A stretch of 64,000 nucleotides of DNA. Source: Actinomadura citrea. Its GTDB lineage: Bacteria > Actinomycetota > Actinomycetes > Streptosporangiales > Streptosporangiaceae. This document shows, piece after piece, positions 45,163-53,974 of this stretch. The position numbers were made by a program, and so were the translations under genes. The first letter of the stretch is position 1. Each line of letters opens with the position of its first letter. The notes under the pieces were generated by a model. The model was not told the DNA's origin. It did not search any database and saw only the letters and a list, made by a program, of their open reading frames with translations. The stretch is taken from the NCBI RefSeq assembly GCF_013409045.1, contig NZ_JACCBT010000001.1, positions 7,542,669 through 7,606,668 of the forward strand, read 5' to 3'.

Positions 45163-45804
45163 GTGAGTGGCGCCACACCCCCGCCCCGCCGCCGCCGGAT
45201 GTCGCGCGCCGAGCGCGAACGGCAGATGCTGGACGTGGCGGAGCGGGTGTTCGGCGAGCGCGGCTACCAGGCCGCCTCCATGGACGAGATCGCCGAGCGC
45301 TGCGGGGTCTCCAAGCCGATGCTCTACGAGTACTTCGGCTCCAAGGACGGCCTGCTCGTGGCGTGCGTGAGCCGCTCCAAGGCCGAGCTGTTCGACGTCA
45401 CCCAGAAGGCGATGGCGGGCGCCACCACCCCCGAGGACATCCTGTCGCGCGGAATGGTCGCCTACTTCCGTTTCATCGACGAGCACAGCAGGTCGTTCGC
45501 GATGCTGCTGCGCGAGCCGATGGCCGCCGCCCCGGAGGCCATCCAGGCCATCGACGAGACCCGGCGGCAGCAGAGCGAGCTCATCGCCGGAGTGCTCGGC
45601 ACGTTCGCGCCGTCCGCCCCGGCCGGGGCGGTCGAGGCGTACACGCAGATCATCATGGGGGCGAGCGAGCGGATGGCGCTGTGGCAGACGGGCCGTCCCG
45701 ACGTGTCGGCGGAGGACGCGGCCCGCTACATGACCGACTTCTGCTGGAACGGACTCAGCCCCTACCTGGCGCCCGCCGGGGAAGCGCGTCCAGCGCCCCG
45801 ATGA
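45163..45804 (+). CDS. TetR-family regulator divergent from the monooxygenase
   Basis: The 213-residue protein has the HTH LDVAERVFGERGYQAASMDEIAERCGVSKPMLYEYFGSKDGL (about 23-64, in parts) and a helical ligand domain. It starts at GTG 45163 (SGATPPPRRRR). It presumably binds the three repeats 22-63 bases upstream of its start, repressing itself and the flavin monooxygenase. Its 3' end overlaps the convergent TetR gene by 50 bases. Confidence 0.88.
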   Translation: MSGATPPPRRRRMSRAERERQMLDVAERVFGERGYQAASMDEIAERCGVSKPMLYEYFGSKDGLLVACVSRSKAELFDVTQKAMAGATTPEDILSRGMVAYFRFIDEHSRSFAMLLREPMAAAPEAIQAIDETRRQQSELIAGVLGTFAPSAPAGAVEAYTQIIMGASERMALWQTGRPDVSAEDAARYMTDFCWNGLSPYLAPAGEARPAPR

Positions 45805-46429
45805 GCAGGTCGAGGCCGAACTCGAAGTCGGTCTCGGCATCGAAGTCGGCCAGCGCCGGGCCATAGGCGATCACGTGCGGGAACTCGTCCGGGTCGAGGC
45901 GCGTCCACGACTCGGCCCCCGTCTCGGCGAGGTGCCCCAGCATCTTCGCCATGCCGATCTCGCGCATCTGGGCGCCGAGCGCGTAGGCGATGAGCGCCCG
46001 CATGATGCGCACGGCCGTCTCGCCGTCGAACCCGGCCGCGTCGGCGAGGGCCAGGGCGCGCTCGGCCGGCCGCAGTCCCACCGGGGTGTCGACCTTGTGG
46101 GTGAGGACGATCGACATGCAGCGCGGGTTGTCGTGGGCGACCTTCCGGAACGCCCGGACGAGCGCCCGCGCGCGCTCCTGCCACGGCTCGGACGGGTCGT
46201 CGGACAGCTCCAGTCCCGCGACGACGTGCTCGGCCACGCCCTCCAGCAGCGCGCCCTTGTTCGGGACGTGGTTGTAGAGCGACATCACGGCGACGTCCAG
46301 CTCGGCGGCGACCCGGCGCATGGACAGCGCGTCCGCGCCCTCCCGCTCGATGAGCTCGACCGCCGCCTCCACGATGCGCGTGCGGGTCAGGCCCGGCCGC
46401 GGGGTGTCGGAGGTCACACGCCTCGCCAT
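45755..46429 (-). CDS. TetR-family regulator (TetR_C type)
   Basis: The 224-residue protein has the HTH RIVEAAVELIEREGADALSMRRVAAELDVAVMSLYNHVPNKGALL (about 18-62, in parts), the SLYNHVPNK variant of classical TetR/TetR_C proteins. It diverges from the ferritin-like diiron gene; the interval holds a 12-bp and a nested 39-bp palindrome that are likely its operator. Its 3' end runs antisense into the neighbouring TetR gene for 50 bases. Confidence 0.88.
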   Translation of the reverse strand: MARRVTSDTPRPGLTRTRIVEAAVELIEREGADALSMRRVAAELDVAVMSLYNHVPNKGALLEGVAEHVVAGLELSDDPSEPWQERARALVRAFRKVAHDNPRCMSIVLTHKVDTPVGLRPAERALALADAAGFDGETAVRIMRALIAYALGAQMREIGMAKMLGHLAETGAESWTRLDPDEFPHVIAYGPALADFDAETDFEFGLDLLIGALDALPRRAPGRG

Positions 46430-46465
46430 CGCTTCCGCTCCTCCTCGCCGTTGACACCCGTAAGT

Positions 46466-46516
46466 GTGTCATGACACGGTACGTACATTGTACGTAAGAC
46501 GTACAGCGTACGTACC
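46466..46516. promoter_or_regulatory. Adjacent palindromes in the TetR/diiron divergent interval
   Basis: A perfect 12-bp palindrome GTGTCATGACAC (46466-46477) is followed at once by a 39-bp nested inverted repeat (46478-46516). Its outer arms are GGTACGTAC and GTACGTACC; its inner arms are TGTACG and CGTACA. TACGTA-type cores recur throughout. This is probably the operator of the TetR encoded at 45755-46429 and controls the diiron gene 38 bases downstream. Confidence 0.7.
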
Positions 46517-46553
46517 AGCGGGCGGCGCACGCCCGCGCTCGGGGAGGACGCCC

Positions 46554-47663
46554 ATGTCGACCCACGATCTGTACACCGACTCCGTCCCGTCCGAAGCCTG
46601 GACCGTGCCGATGACCGGCGACGCCAGGTTCACCTGGGAGTACGACGACGGCCGCGACCGTCTCCTCGCCCTCTACCAGAAGGGCAAGGACAAGCAGTGG
46701 GACTCGGTCAAGCGCATCGACTGGGACCTGGAGGTCGACCCGCACGACGTCCTCGGCGTCCCCGACCAGTCCCTCGCCATCTACGGGACGAAGTACTGGG
46801 ACATGATGTCGGAGAAGGAGCGCGGTGAGCTGCGGCAGCACTCCACGTCCTGGCAGTTCTCCCAGTTCGTGCACGGCGAGCAGGGCGCTATGGTCACCGC
46901 CGCCCGCATCGTCGAGTCGGTGCCCGACCTGGACTCCAAGTTCTACTCCGCCACCCAGACGATGGACGAGGCCCGCCACGTCGAGCTGTTCACGCGGTTC
47001 CTGCACGAGAAGGTCGGGATGGTCTACCCGATCAACACCAAGCTGCAGGACCTGCTGAACGAGACCCTCACCGACCCGCGCTGGGACATGCCCTACCTCG
47101 GCATGCAGGTGCTCATCGAGGGCCTGGCGCTCGCCGCGTTCGGCGTCATCCGCGACATCACCACCAAGCCGCTGCCCAAGCAGATCCTCGCCTACGTCAT
47201 GCAGGACGAGGCGCGCCACGTCGCGTTCGGGCGGCTGGCGCTGCGCGACTACTACAAGCAGCTCTCGCAGGCGGAGCTCCGCGAGCGCGAGGATTTCGTC
47301 ATCGAGGGCTGCTACCTGATGCGCGACCGCATCCGCGGCCGGGAGATCTGGACCAACTTCGGGATCGACCCGAAGGAGGTCGACGAGATGGTCGAGAACT
47401 CGCCGTACATGCGGATGTTCCAGAGCCTGCTGTTCAGCCGCATCGTGCCGTGCGTGAAGGACATCGGGCTGTGGAGCGACCGCATCCGGCGCGCCTATGA
47501 CGACATGGGCGTCCTGGACATGTCCAAGGCCGACCTCGACGCCCTCATGCACCAGGACGAGGAGATCGCCGAGAAGGTGGACGCCGAGCGGTTCGCCGCC
47601 GAGGAGACCGCCCGCAAAGCGGAGGTGGACACCGTCATCGCCGGCGCGGCGGCGGCGGGCTGA
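46554..47663 (+). CDS. Ferritin-like diiron protein
   Basis: The 369-residue protein has a complete carboxylate-bridged diiron set: E109 (HGEQGA), E139/H142 (DEARHVE), E189 (LIEGLA) and E219/H222 (DEARHVAFG). This EX(n)EXXH-E-EXXH pattern is that of the ferritin-like/R2-like and desaturase fold. It starts at ATG 46554 behind GGGGAGGA. It heads a three-gene set with an SDR and an AurF-like oxygenase, which suggests oxidation of a hydrophobic or nitrogenous substrate. The exact reaction is not known to me; the last 40 residues are an Ala/Glu-rich tail. Confidence 0.85.
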   Translation: MSTHDLYTDSVPSEAWTVPMTGDARFTWEYDDGRDRLLALYQKGKDKQWDSVKRIDWDLEVDPHDVLGVPDQSLAIYGTKYWDMMSEKERGELRQHSTSWQFSQFVHGEQGAMVTAARIVESVPDLDSKFYSATQTMDEARHVELFTRFLHEKVGMVYPINTKLQDLLNETLTDPRWDMPYLGMQVLIEGLALAAFGVIRDITTKPLPKQILAYVMQDEARHVAFGRLALRDYYKQLSQAELREREDFVIEGCYLMRDRIRGREIWTNFGIDPKEVDEMVENSPYMRMFQSLLFSRIVPCVKDIGLWSDRIRRAYDDMGVLDMSKADLDALMHQDEEIAEKVDAERFAAEETARKAEVDTVIAGAAAAG

Positions 47664-47708
47664 GTAACGTTCAGATCATTCGATCCGCCGCACACCTCGG
47701 AGGTCTGG

Positions 47709-48569
47709 ATGCCCCTCGCGCACTTCGACGGAGCGCTCGCCGTCGTCACCGGAGCCGGCAGCGGCATCGGCCGGGCCGTCGCCCTCGCCCTGGCCGGGAA
47801 CGGCGCCACCGTCGTCGCGGCGGACATCGACCTCCCCGCCGCCGAGAACACGGTCACCCTCGCCAAGACGCTCGGCGCGGGCGGCACCGCCTACGAGGTG
47901 GACGTGGCGGACGAGGCCGCGATGGAGGACTTCGCCGCCCGGGTGAAGGAGACCCACCGCGTCCCCGACATCGTCGTCAACAACGCCGGCATCGCGGTCA
48001 CCGGCCCCTTCCTGGACACCGGGGTCGAGGACTGGGAGCGCATCCTCGGCGTGAACCTGTGGGGCGTGATCCACGGCTGCCGGCTGTTCGGCCGCCAGAT
48101 GCGCGACCGCGTGGACGCGCTGCCCAACAAGCCCGACAAGCCCAACCTCGGCGGCCACATCGTCAACATCGCGTCGGCGGCCGCGTTCGCGCCGTGGCGC
48201 GGCATGCCCGCCTACTGCACGACGAAGTCCGCCGTCCTCATGCTCAGCGAGTGCCTGCGCGCCGAGCTGGCCGGCTCGCGCATCGGCGTCACGGCCGTGT
48301 GCCCCGGGTTCGTCAGCACCAGCATCGTCGACAACGCCGTCCACCTGGAGGGCGACGCCGAGGCCCGCGCACGCCTCCGCGAGCGCGGGCAGCGTGCCAT
48401 CAAGCTGCGCAACTACCCGCCGGAGAAGGTCGCCGAGCGGGTCGTCCACGCCATCATCAAGAACAAGCCCGTCGTGCCCGTCAACGCCGAAGGGCACCTC
48501 CTGCACGCCCTGTCCAGGGTGTCCCCCGCCTCCCTGCGCCTGCTGGCCAGGATTCCCGCCCGGGGCTAG
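47709..48569 (+). CDS. Short-chain dehydrogenase/reductase
   Basis: The 286-residue classical SDR has the cofactor motif TGAGSGIG (14-21), acidic D39 after the second strand (favouring NAD, inference), NNAG (91-94) and catalytic S156, Y169 and K173 (YCTTK). After the catalytic lysine PGFVSTSI continues the fold. It is preceded by GGAGG and lies 45 bases after the ferritin-like gene, so it is probably cotranscribed and oxidises or reduces an intermediate made by the diiron enzymes. Confidence 0.9.
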   Translation: MPLAHFDGALAVVTGAGSGIGRAVALALAGNGATVVAADIDLPAAENTVTLAKTLGAGGTAYEVDVADEAAMEDFAARVKETHRVPDIVVNNAGIAVTGPFLDTGVEDWERILGVNLWGVIHGCRLFGRQMRDRVDALPNKPDKPNLGGHIVNIASAAAFAPWRGMPAYCTTKSAVLMLSECLRAELAGSRIGVTAVCPGFVSTSIVDNAVHLEGDAEARARLRERGQRAIKLRNYPPEKVAERVVHAIIKNKPVVPVNAEGHLLHALSRVSPASLRLLARIPARG

Positions 48570-48587
48570 CGCCCGCCCGCCGGGCGC
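48569..48587 (+). terminator. Short hairpin between the SDR and AurF-like genes
   Basis: A 7-bp GC stem (GCGCCCG with CGGGCGC) and 5-base loop begins at the SDR stop codon. It is weak and may only dampen readthrough. Confidence 0.35.
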
Positions 48588-48625
48588 GGCCCCCGACTCT
48601 CCCCGCGGTGAGAGGAGAAGGATCG

Positions 48626-49597
48626 ATGCCCCCCGATGTCCTGCTGAGCGACGGCCGTCCGCGGAACTGGACGGCGCGGATCCGGTGCGGCGACGGCGAC
48701 CACACGCTGGAGCTGACCCATCGGGAGGTGGTCGCCGAGCGGCTGCTGCGCGCGTCCCGCAAGCACTCCTTCGACCCGGACGTGGACGTCGACTGGGACG
48801 CCCCGCAGGACCCGGACGTGTTCTACTTCCCGCCCCAGCTCACGTCGATCTACGAGACGCCGCTGTGGGACGGGCTGACCCACCGGCAGCGGGTGGAGCT
48901 GACCAAGCGGGAGATGTGCAGCATCGCCTCGTTCGGCATCTGGTCGGAGATGCTGCTGATGCAGTCGCTGGTGATGCACGCCTACCGGCACCGCTACGAC
49001 AGCGACCACGTGGCGTACGCGCTGACGGAGATCGCCGACGAGTGCCGCCACTCGAAGATGTTCGGCCGGATGGTGCGCGCCTGCGGGCTGCGCACGCACC
49101 GGCCGCGGGCGCTGGAGTTCCACTTCGCCAAGCTGTTCGGCGCCGTGTACGACCCGATGCCGATGTTCGCCGGGACGCTGATCGTGGAGGAGTTCACCGA
49201 CGCGTTCCAGCGGCTGACGTTCCCGGACGAGGACGTCCAGCCGATGATCCGCCAGGTCACCAGGATCCACGTGGTCGAGGAGGCCCGGCACATCAGGTAC
49301 GCGCGGGAGGAGCTGAAGCGGCTGGTCGCGGAGATCCCCCCGGTGCGGCGGCGGATGGTGGCCTACGGGATGGCGCAGGCCACGCGGCTGATGGCCGCGC
49401 AGCTCGTCCACCCGTCCTGCTACACGGCGGTGGGGCTGGATCCGGAGCTGGCACGGCGCGTGGCGGCGCGCAGCCCGCACCGGCGCGCGACGATGGCGTG
49501 GTCGTTCCGTAAATGCACCGCGTTCCTGGACGAGGTCGGTTTCCTGGACGGCCGGGCGCGCGACGTATGGGTCCGGGCGGGGCTGCTGGAGCTGTGA
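48626..49597 (+). CDS. AurF-like diiron oxygenase
   Basis: The 323-residue protein has candidate iron ligands E108, E139/H142 (ADECRH), E188 or E189 (IVEEF), H215, E219 and H222 (IHVVEEARH). This matches the spacing of p-aminobenzoate N-oxygenase AurF (extra His four residues before the last EXXH). AurF-type enzymes oxidise amines or other groups. GAGGAGAAGGA precedes ATG 48626. Its last 50 codons are duplicated as a frameshifted relic at 52.6 kb. Confidence 0.88.
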   Translation: MPPDVLLSDGRPRNWTARIRCGDGDHTLELTHREVVAERLLRASRKHSFDPDVDVDWDAPQDPDVFYFPPQLTSIYETPLWDGLTHRQRVELTKREMCSIASFGIWSEMLLMQSLVMHAYRHRYDSDHVAYALTEIADECRHSKMFGRMVRACGLRTHRPRALEFHFAKLFGAVYDPMPMFAGTLIVEEFTDAFQRLTFPDEDVQPMIRQVTRIHVVEEARHIRYAREELKRLVAEIPPVRRRMVAYGMAQATRLMAAQLVHPSCYTAVGLDPELARRVAARSPHRRATMAWSFRKCTAFLDEVGFLDGRARDVWVRAGLLEL

Positions 49598-50103
49598 CCG
49601 ATACATCGGTCCGCCATTCGTACCATTGTCGAACCGATGATTAGAAAATGGTTCGGCAATGGTGCGAAATGGACCTGGGGCGAGCGGGAGAAGGGCCGCG
49701 GAGCAGGGACCACTCCGCGGCCCAAGGGCAAGTAAGGGCTGCTAGCCCCGGATGTCACGCACCCAGGACACTCCGAGCGATGGCATCGTCACGACGTGGA
49801 CCCCCTCCTCCCCAGGCCTCGCCGCGCACCGATCACCCGGTCCGCGCAGGCTCCGGGCCGGACGACGTCATTCTCGCGGCCGACGGCATCCGGCGTCGCC
49901 GCATTCGCGCCTTCGCCCCCGAACGGGCCGCCTGCACGACCGGGTGACGGCCCCACGGGTGCACGCCGCCCCGAAAGTCCGCGCCTGCGCTTAGGGCGCC
50001 GTGCAGAGTCACTCGGCCGGCACGGCTAACGCCGAGGAAACGCCACCCTCGTTAGAACTTGTGGCTCGACAGCCGGGTATTCGGAACTGGAAAAGGAGAC
50101 TGC
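49598..50103. other. Interval with hairpins, partly duplicated at 52.75-53.0 kb
   Basis: The 506 bases contain an imperfect 13-bp inverted repeat (49623-49635 with 49650-49662) and a strong terminator (49693-49723). A segment around 49764-49855 has a close copy at about 52925-53020. The short frames here have no ribosome-binding site or family likeness. The last part supplies the promoter and AAAAGGAG of the first hydrolase. Confidence 0.6.
49693..49723 (+). terminator. Terminator of the diiron operon (copy 1)
   Basis: Perfect 11-bp stem GGGCCGCGGAG with CTCCGCGGCCC and a 9-base loop, 96 bases after the AurF-like stop. An identical stem-loop occurs at 52859-52889. Confidence 0.8.
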
Positions 50104-51234
50104 ATGATTCTGCGTCGAGCGACACTCACTGGCGCAGCCTCGTTGGCGTGCGCGGCGCTGGTCTTGAGCGCGGCTCCGCCCACCACTGCCTCGACGACCG
50201 CCGCCCCCGTCGAGGTCGGGGACGTGCAGAAGGCGATGGAGAACCTGGTGCAGACGGGCCACGTGGTCGGCGCCATCGGCGAGGTGTACGTGGACGGCAA
50301 ACAAGTCGGGAAGGGATCGGCCGGGTCGCGCCTGCTCAACGGCAAGGGCGGCGCCGTCCCGTCGACCGCCCGCTACCGGATCGGCTCGCAGACCAAGACC
50401 ATGACCGCCGCCGTGGCGCTTCAACTGGTCAAGGAGGGCAAGCTCGGCCTGGACGACAAACTCAGCGAGGTCCTGCCGGAGGTGGCGGAAAAGGACCTGG
50501 TGGAACGGGCCGACGAGATCACGGTACGCAACCTGATCCAGCTGACCTCGGGCATCCCCGACTACCTCGGCCCCGAAGCCCTGGACCCCGATCGCAACTA
50601 CAGCCCGACCGACCTGCTGGCGCTCTCGCGCAAGAACGCCCGGCCCGTGGAGGTCGGCGCCTTCAACTACTCCAACACCAACTACATCCTGCTCGGCATG
50701 ATCATCGAGAAGCTGTCCGGAAGGTCGCTGGCGGCCGAACTCAACCGGAGGCTCTTCGCCCCGCTCGGCATGCGCCACACCTACCTGCCCACGAAGGCGA
50801 CCGAGGGCATCAAGGGCCCGCACGGGCACGGCTACGCCCCGGACGGTACGGGCACGATGCGCGATGCCGACAAGCTCAACGCCACCACCATGCTCGGCGC
50901 CGGCGGCGGGATCTCCACCGCGCGCGAGATGAGCGTCTTCCAACGCGCCTTCCGCCAGGGCAGGCTGCTGCCGGCGTCCCTGGCCAAGGTGATCACCGAT
51001 CCGCCCGCCGGCCAGGCGCCGCAGCCGGGGGGCGGCCCGTGCTCCGGCGACCCTGAGTTCGCCGCCGGGGGCGGAGGCAGCGCCCCCGGCTTCACCGCCG
51101 CGACCCTCACCTCATCCGACGGCCGCGTGCAGTTCGCCGTGTCCCTGACCCTGGCCATGGACGACGCCGAGCGCGGCACCGTGCCGGCGCGCATCACCAA
51201 CGCCCTGAAATCGCTGTTCTGCCCCGTGAAGTGA
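50104..51234 (+). CDS. Secreted serine hydrolase, class C beta-lactamase fold (copy 1)
   Basis: The 376-residue protein has a signal peptide (GAASLACAALVLSAAPPTTAS) and the serine beta-lactamase/DD-peptidase motifs SQTK (S95/K98) and YSN (Y189-N191). AAAAGGAG lies 4-6 bases before the ATG. Such proteins may be D,D-carboxypeptidases, esterases or peptidases as well as lactamases, so resistance should not be assumed. It is paralogous over its whole length to the next gene: RADEITV, SGIPD, YSNTNY, EGIKGPHGHGY recur in near-identical form. Confidence 0.88.
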   Translation: MILRRATLTGAASLACAALVLSAAPPTTASTTAAPVEVGDVQKAMENLVQTGHVVGAIGEVYVDGKQVGKGSAGSRLLNGKGGAVPSTARYRIGSQTKTMTAAVALQLVKEGKLGLDDKLSEVLPEVAEKDLVERADEITVRNLIQLTSGIPDYLGPEALDPDRNYSPTDLLALSRKNARPVEVGAFNYSNTNYILLGMIIEKLSGRSLAAELNRRLFAPLGMRHTYLPTKATEGIKGPHGHGYAPDGTGTMRDADKLNATTMLGAGGGISTAREMSVFQRAFRQGRLLPASLAKVITDPPAGQAPQPGGGPCSGDPEFAAGGGGSAPGFTAATLTSSDGRVQFAVSLTLAMDDAERGTVPARITNALKSLFCPVK

Positions 51235-51461
51235 TCAGTCCAGCCGCACAGGGCGAGCGTGATCATGATCGCCCTGTGCGGCTGGAGGGTTGAGAACCCA
51301 TGCGCGGCGCATGACACATCCCCCGCCCGCCGGCAGCCCTTCCACGGCTGCGGCTTCGTGGACGCCATCGTAACGGCCGGCACGTCTCGGCCACTCCGGC
51401 GGCTCCACGGGTCCCGGGGCACTCTCCTGACCCTTTTCGTCCCCTCGAAGGAGTTATCGTC

Positions 51462-52574
51462 TTGAAGCGCATGTCCGCTGCCGTCGCGACCGCGGCAGCC
51501 CTGCTGCTGGCCACCGCCTCGCCCCCGACGGGCGCCGCCGCCACCGCGATCGGCGACGTCCAGCGGGCCATGGAGACCCTGGCCAAGACGCCCGGCGTGG
51601 TGGGCGCCATCGGCGGCGCGTACGTGAACGGCAAGCCCGCCGGCCGCGGCACCGCCGGGTCGCGGCTGCTCGACGGCAAGGGCGGCGCGATCCCAGCGAA
51701 CTCCCGGTTCCGCATCGGCTCGCAATCCAAGACGATGGTGGCCACCGTGCTCCTCCAGCTCGTCGAGGAGGGCGGCATCGGCCTGGATGACAAGCTCGCC
51801 GACCTGCTGCCCGAGGTGGCCGCCGACGGGCTGGTGGAACGAGCAGACGAGATCACCGTCCAGCAGCTCGTCCAGCACACCTCCGGCATCCCCGACTGGT
51901 TCCACCAGAGCGGCTCGACCGCCCCGGCGTTCGACGTCTTCGACTTCACCACCTACTACCCGCCCATCGAGATCGTGAAGATGACGCGGGGCCGGCCGCG
52001 CACCGGCGCGCCGGGCGAGACGTACGCCTACTCCAACACCAACTACACCCTCATCGGCATGATCATCGAGAAGGTGACCGGGCACACCCTGGCCCGCGAG
52101 CTCGACCGGCGTCTCTTCCGCCCGCTCGGCATGACCGGGACCTACCAGGCCACCAGGCCTCCCCAGGGCATCAAGGGCCCGCACGGACACGGCTACTACC
52201 CCGACTCCACCGGGGCCCCGCGCGACGTGCACCGCTTCAATGCCAGCTGGGGCAACGGTGCCGGCGGCGTCGTCTCGACCACGCAGGACCTCAGCACCTT
52301 CCGGCGGGCCCTCAACCAGGGCAGGCTTCTGCCGCCACCGCTGCAGGCGGTCCTCACCGGTGGCAGTGCGCAGCAGGGCGGGGGCCTGTGCGGAGGAAGT
52401 CTCAAAGGCCAGATGCTCGGCGGTTCGGCGCCCGGCCTCACCACACTGACCTTCGCCTCGACCGACGGCCGGCAGCAGTTCGCCATCTCCGTCACGCGGA
52501 GCACCGCCGGCGACGACGCCATCGTCCCCGCGATGATCAAAAGCGTCGAAGCCGTCCTCTGTCCGACGGCCTGA
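51462..52574 (+). CDS. Secreted serine hydrolase, class C beta-lactamase fold (copy 2)
   Basis: The 370-residue paralog of the previous gene has S87/K90 (SQSK) and Y190-N192 (YSN). It starts at TTG 51462, since GAAGGAG lies 8 bases upstream, whereas the next ATG (51471) would be 17 bases away. The signal peptide is AVATAAALLLATASPPTGAAA. It has an insert relative to copy 1 near the active-site rim (WFHQSGSTAPAFDVFDFTTYY). The 227-base gap to copy 1 suggests separate transcription or a long leader. Confidence 0.88.
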   Translation: MKRMSAAVATAAALLLATASPPTGAAATAIGDVQRAMETLAKTPGVVGAIGGAYVNGKPAGRGTAGSRLLDGKGGAIPANSRFRIGSQSKTMVATVLLQLVEEGGIGLDDKLADLLPEVAADGLVERADEITVQQLVQHTSGIPDWFHQSGSTAPAFDVFDFTTYYPPIEIVKMTRGRPRTGAPGETYAYSNTNYTLIGMIIEKVTGHTLARELDRRLFRPLGMTGTYQATRPPQGIKGPHGHGYYPDSTGAPRDVHRFNASWGNGAGGVVSTTQDLSTFRRALNQGRLLPPPLQAVLTGGSAQQGGGLCGGSLKGQMLGGSAPGLTTLTFASTDGRQQFAISVTRSTAGDDAIVPAMIKSVEAVLCPTA

Positions 52575-52582
52575 GCCCTGCT

Positions 52583-52760
52583 CGGCGCTGGACCCGGTTC
52601 CGGGGCGGGGCTCGGCGCGACGCGTGGCGGCGCGCGGCCCGCACCGCCGCGCGACGATGGCGCGGTCGCCCCGAAAACGCACCGCGTTCTTGGACGAGGC
52701 GGTTTCCCGGACGGCCGGGCACGCGATATATGGATCCGGGGCGAGGCCTCCGAAGCGGTG
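52583..52760 (+). pseudogene. Frameshifted relic of the AurF-like gene 3' end
   Basis: The stretch reads RVAARGPHRRATMARSPRKR then TAFLDEAV, matching RVAARSPHRRATMAWSFRKC and TAFLDEVG at the C-terminus of the diiron oxygenase at 48.6-49.6 kb. One lost base (gaggcggttt versus gaggtcggttt) breaks the frame after FLDE, and no start precedes it. The similarity continues past the stop into the downstream interval. It is a decayed product of a local duplication. Confidence 0.8.
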
Positions 52761-52858
52761 GCCGGTACACCGGGACGCCATTTGTCTCGACGTCGAACCG
52801 ATTATTAGAAAATGGTTCGCCAATGGCGTGGAACTGGACTCGGCGCGAGCACGCGAAA

Positions 52859-52889
52859 GGGCCGCGGAGCAGGGACCACTCCGCGGCCC
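52859..52889 (+). terminator. Terminator copy 2 in the duplicated segment
   Basis: Identical 11-bp stem and loop to 49693-49723, retained after duplication. It now lies downstream of the second hydrolase and can serve as its terminator. Confidence 0.75.
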
Positions 52890-53101
52890 CAAGGCGAGCG
52901 CGGGCCGCTCAACCTGGGCGCCTCACACCCAGGACACTCCCAGCGACGGCATGGTCACGACGTCGACCCCCTCCTCCCCAGGCATCGCCGCGCGCCGATC
53001 ATCCTGCCTGGCGCGGGAGCTCGATCGGCGCACTCCCTCCCCTTTACCGGTTCACCATAGAAGGTGTCGGCGAAAATGACGCCGTGATCGGCCGATTCAG
53101 G

Positions 53102-53851
53102 TCAGGAATGACTTAGCGCGGCGAGGACTTCGCGGGCGACGCCGGTGGCGGTGTCGAGACAGGCGCGCTCCCGGGCGTCCGCGGGCCCCCTGCGCGGCGT
53201 CTGCTCGCTGTAGCTGACCGTGAAGACCGCGTTGCGGATCCGGGCCGTGACCTGCCCGACCACGGTCGGCTGCCCCTCGTCGGTCTTGAACCAGCGGAAC
53301 GCCTCGTCCCCGATGCCGCCCCGGCGCTCCAGGGTCGCGGTCCGCACGAGCGGCGCGTCGTGCGCCTGCGCCCACTGCGCGTCGTAGTAGCCCTCGGCGT
53401 CCTGGACGGGCGTCGCGGTGTCGCCCGGCGCGTACAGGTGCGCCTCCACCCGCAGCCAGCGGAACCCCGAGCCGGTCGAGGAGTACGTGCACGTGGTGAG
53501 CGTCGAGTTCGCGCTCTGCCTCCGCGTCGCCTTCGGGACGGCCCGCTCGACGGTGCCCGCCGCGACCGTCCCGCACGGCGCCGGGAGCGCGTTGATCACC
53601 TTCTGCCGCGGGCCCGGTGACCCGGACGGGCGGCCCGGCCTCTGCGACGGGCCGTCCTGCGGCGTCCGCCGCGGGGCGGCCTCCTGCTCGCTCCCCCCGG
53701 ACATGACGAGGACGACCACGACCGTCGCCGCGGCGAGCGCCACGGCCGCCGCGAGCACCGCGATCAGCCTGCGCGGGCGGCGGCCCGGGGCCGGCGGCTC
53801 CGGGCCGGAGTACGGCCGGTGGAACGGCTCGACCGGACGCTGAAGGCCCAC
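53102..53851 (-). CDS. Single-pass membrane or exported protein, unknown function
   Basis: The 249-residue protein starts at GTG 53851 with GAGGAG 6 bases upstream (the open frame begins at 53965). A Pro-rich cytosolic N-terminus precedes one membrane helix (LIAVLAAAVALAAATVVVVLVMSGG, about 30-54). A Pro/Arg/Gly linker follows, then an outer domain of about 150 residues with conserved Cys (APCGTV, TTCTYSS, ERACLDTATG). It resembles actinobacterial DUF3558-like outer proteins in layout only. It diverges from the ligase gene. Confidence 0.75.
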   Translation of the reverse strand: MGLQRPVEPFHRPYSGPEPPAPGRRPRRLIAVLAAAVALAAATVVVVLVMSGGSEQEAAPRRTPQDGPSQRPGRPSGSPGPRQKVINALPAPCGTVAAGTVERAVPKATRRQSANSTLTTCTYSSTGSGFRWLRVEAHLYAPGDTATPVQDAEGYYDAQWAQAHDAPLVRTATLERRGGIGDEAFRWFKTDEGQPTVVGQVTARIRNAVFTVSYSEQTPRRGPADARERACLDTATGVAREVLAALSHS

Positions 53852-53974
53852 TCCGCGCTCCTCACTCCCGTCCCGTCGACCGTTCCCGCCATCTGCCAAC
53901 GTAACCAGGGCCGCGGCACCTGACCAGGGACCCTGACGGTGCCGTTCGTCAGACCCGGTGGTCACAATGAAGGG

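Larger units (their letters stand above)
52575..53101. other. Duplicated non-coding segment
   Basis: Besides the relic, this interval repeats the hairpin region and terminator of the 49.6-49.86 kb interval, with matching blocks such as GATTAGAAAATGGTTCG-like sequence and CACCCAGGACACTC, ending near 53.02 kb. No live gene was found. Confidence 0.7.

Noticed and set aside
49753..49994. 80-codon frame downstream of the diiron oxygenase
   Set aside because: It has no ribosome-binding site and Arg/His/Pro-rich composition; its DNA is partly repeated at 52.9 kb where the frame is not kept.
50104..52574. Antibiotic-resistance beta-lactamases
   Set aside because: The SxxK and YxN motifs are common to peptidases and esterases of the same fold; nothing in sequence or context shows lactam hydrolysis.
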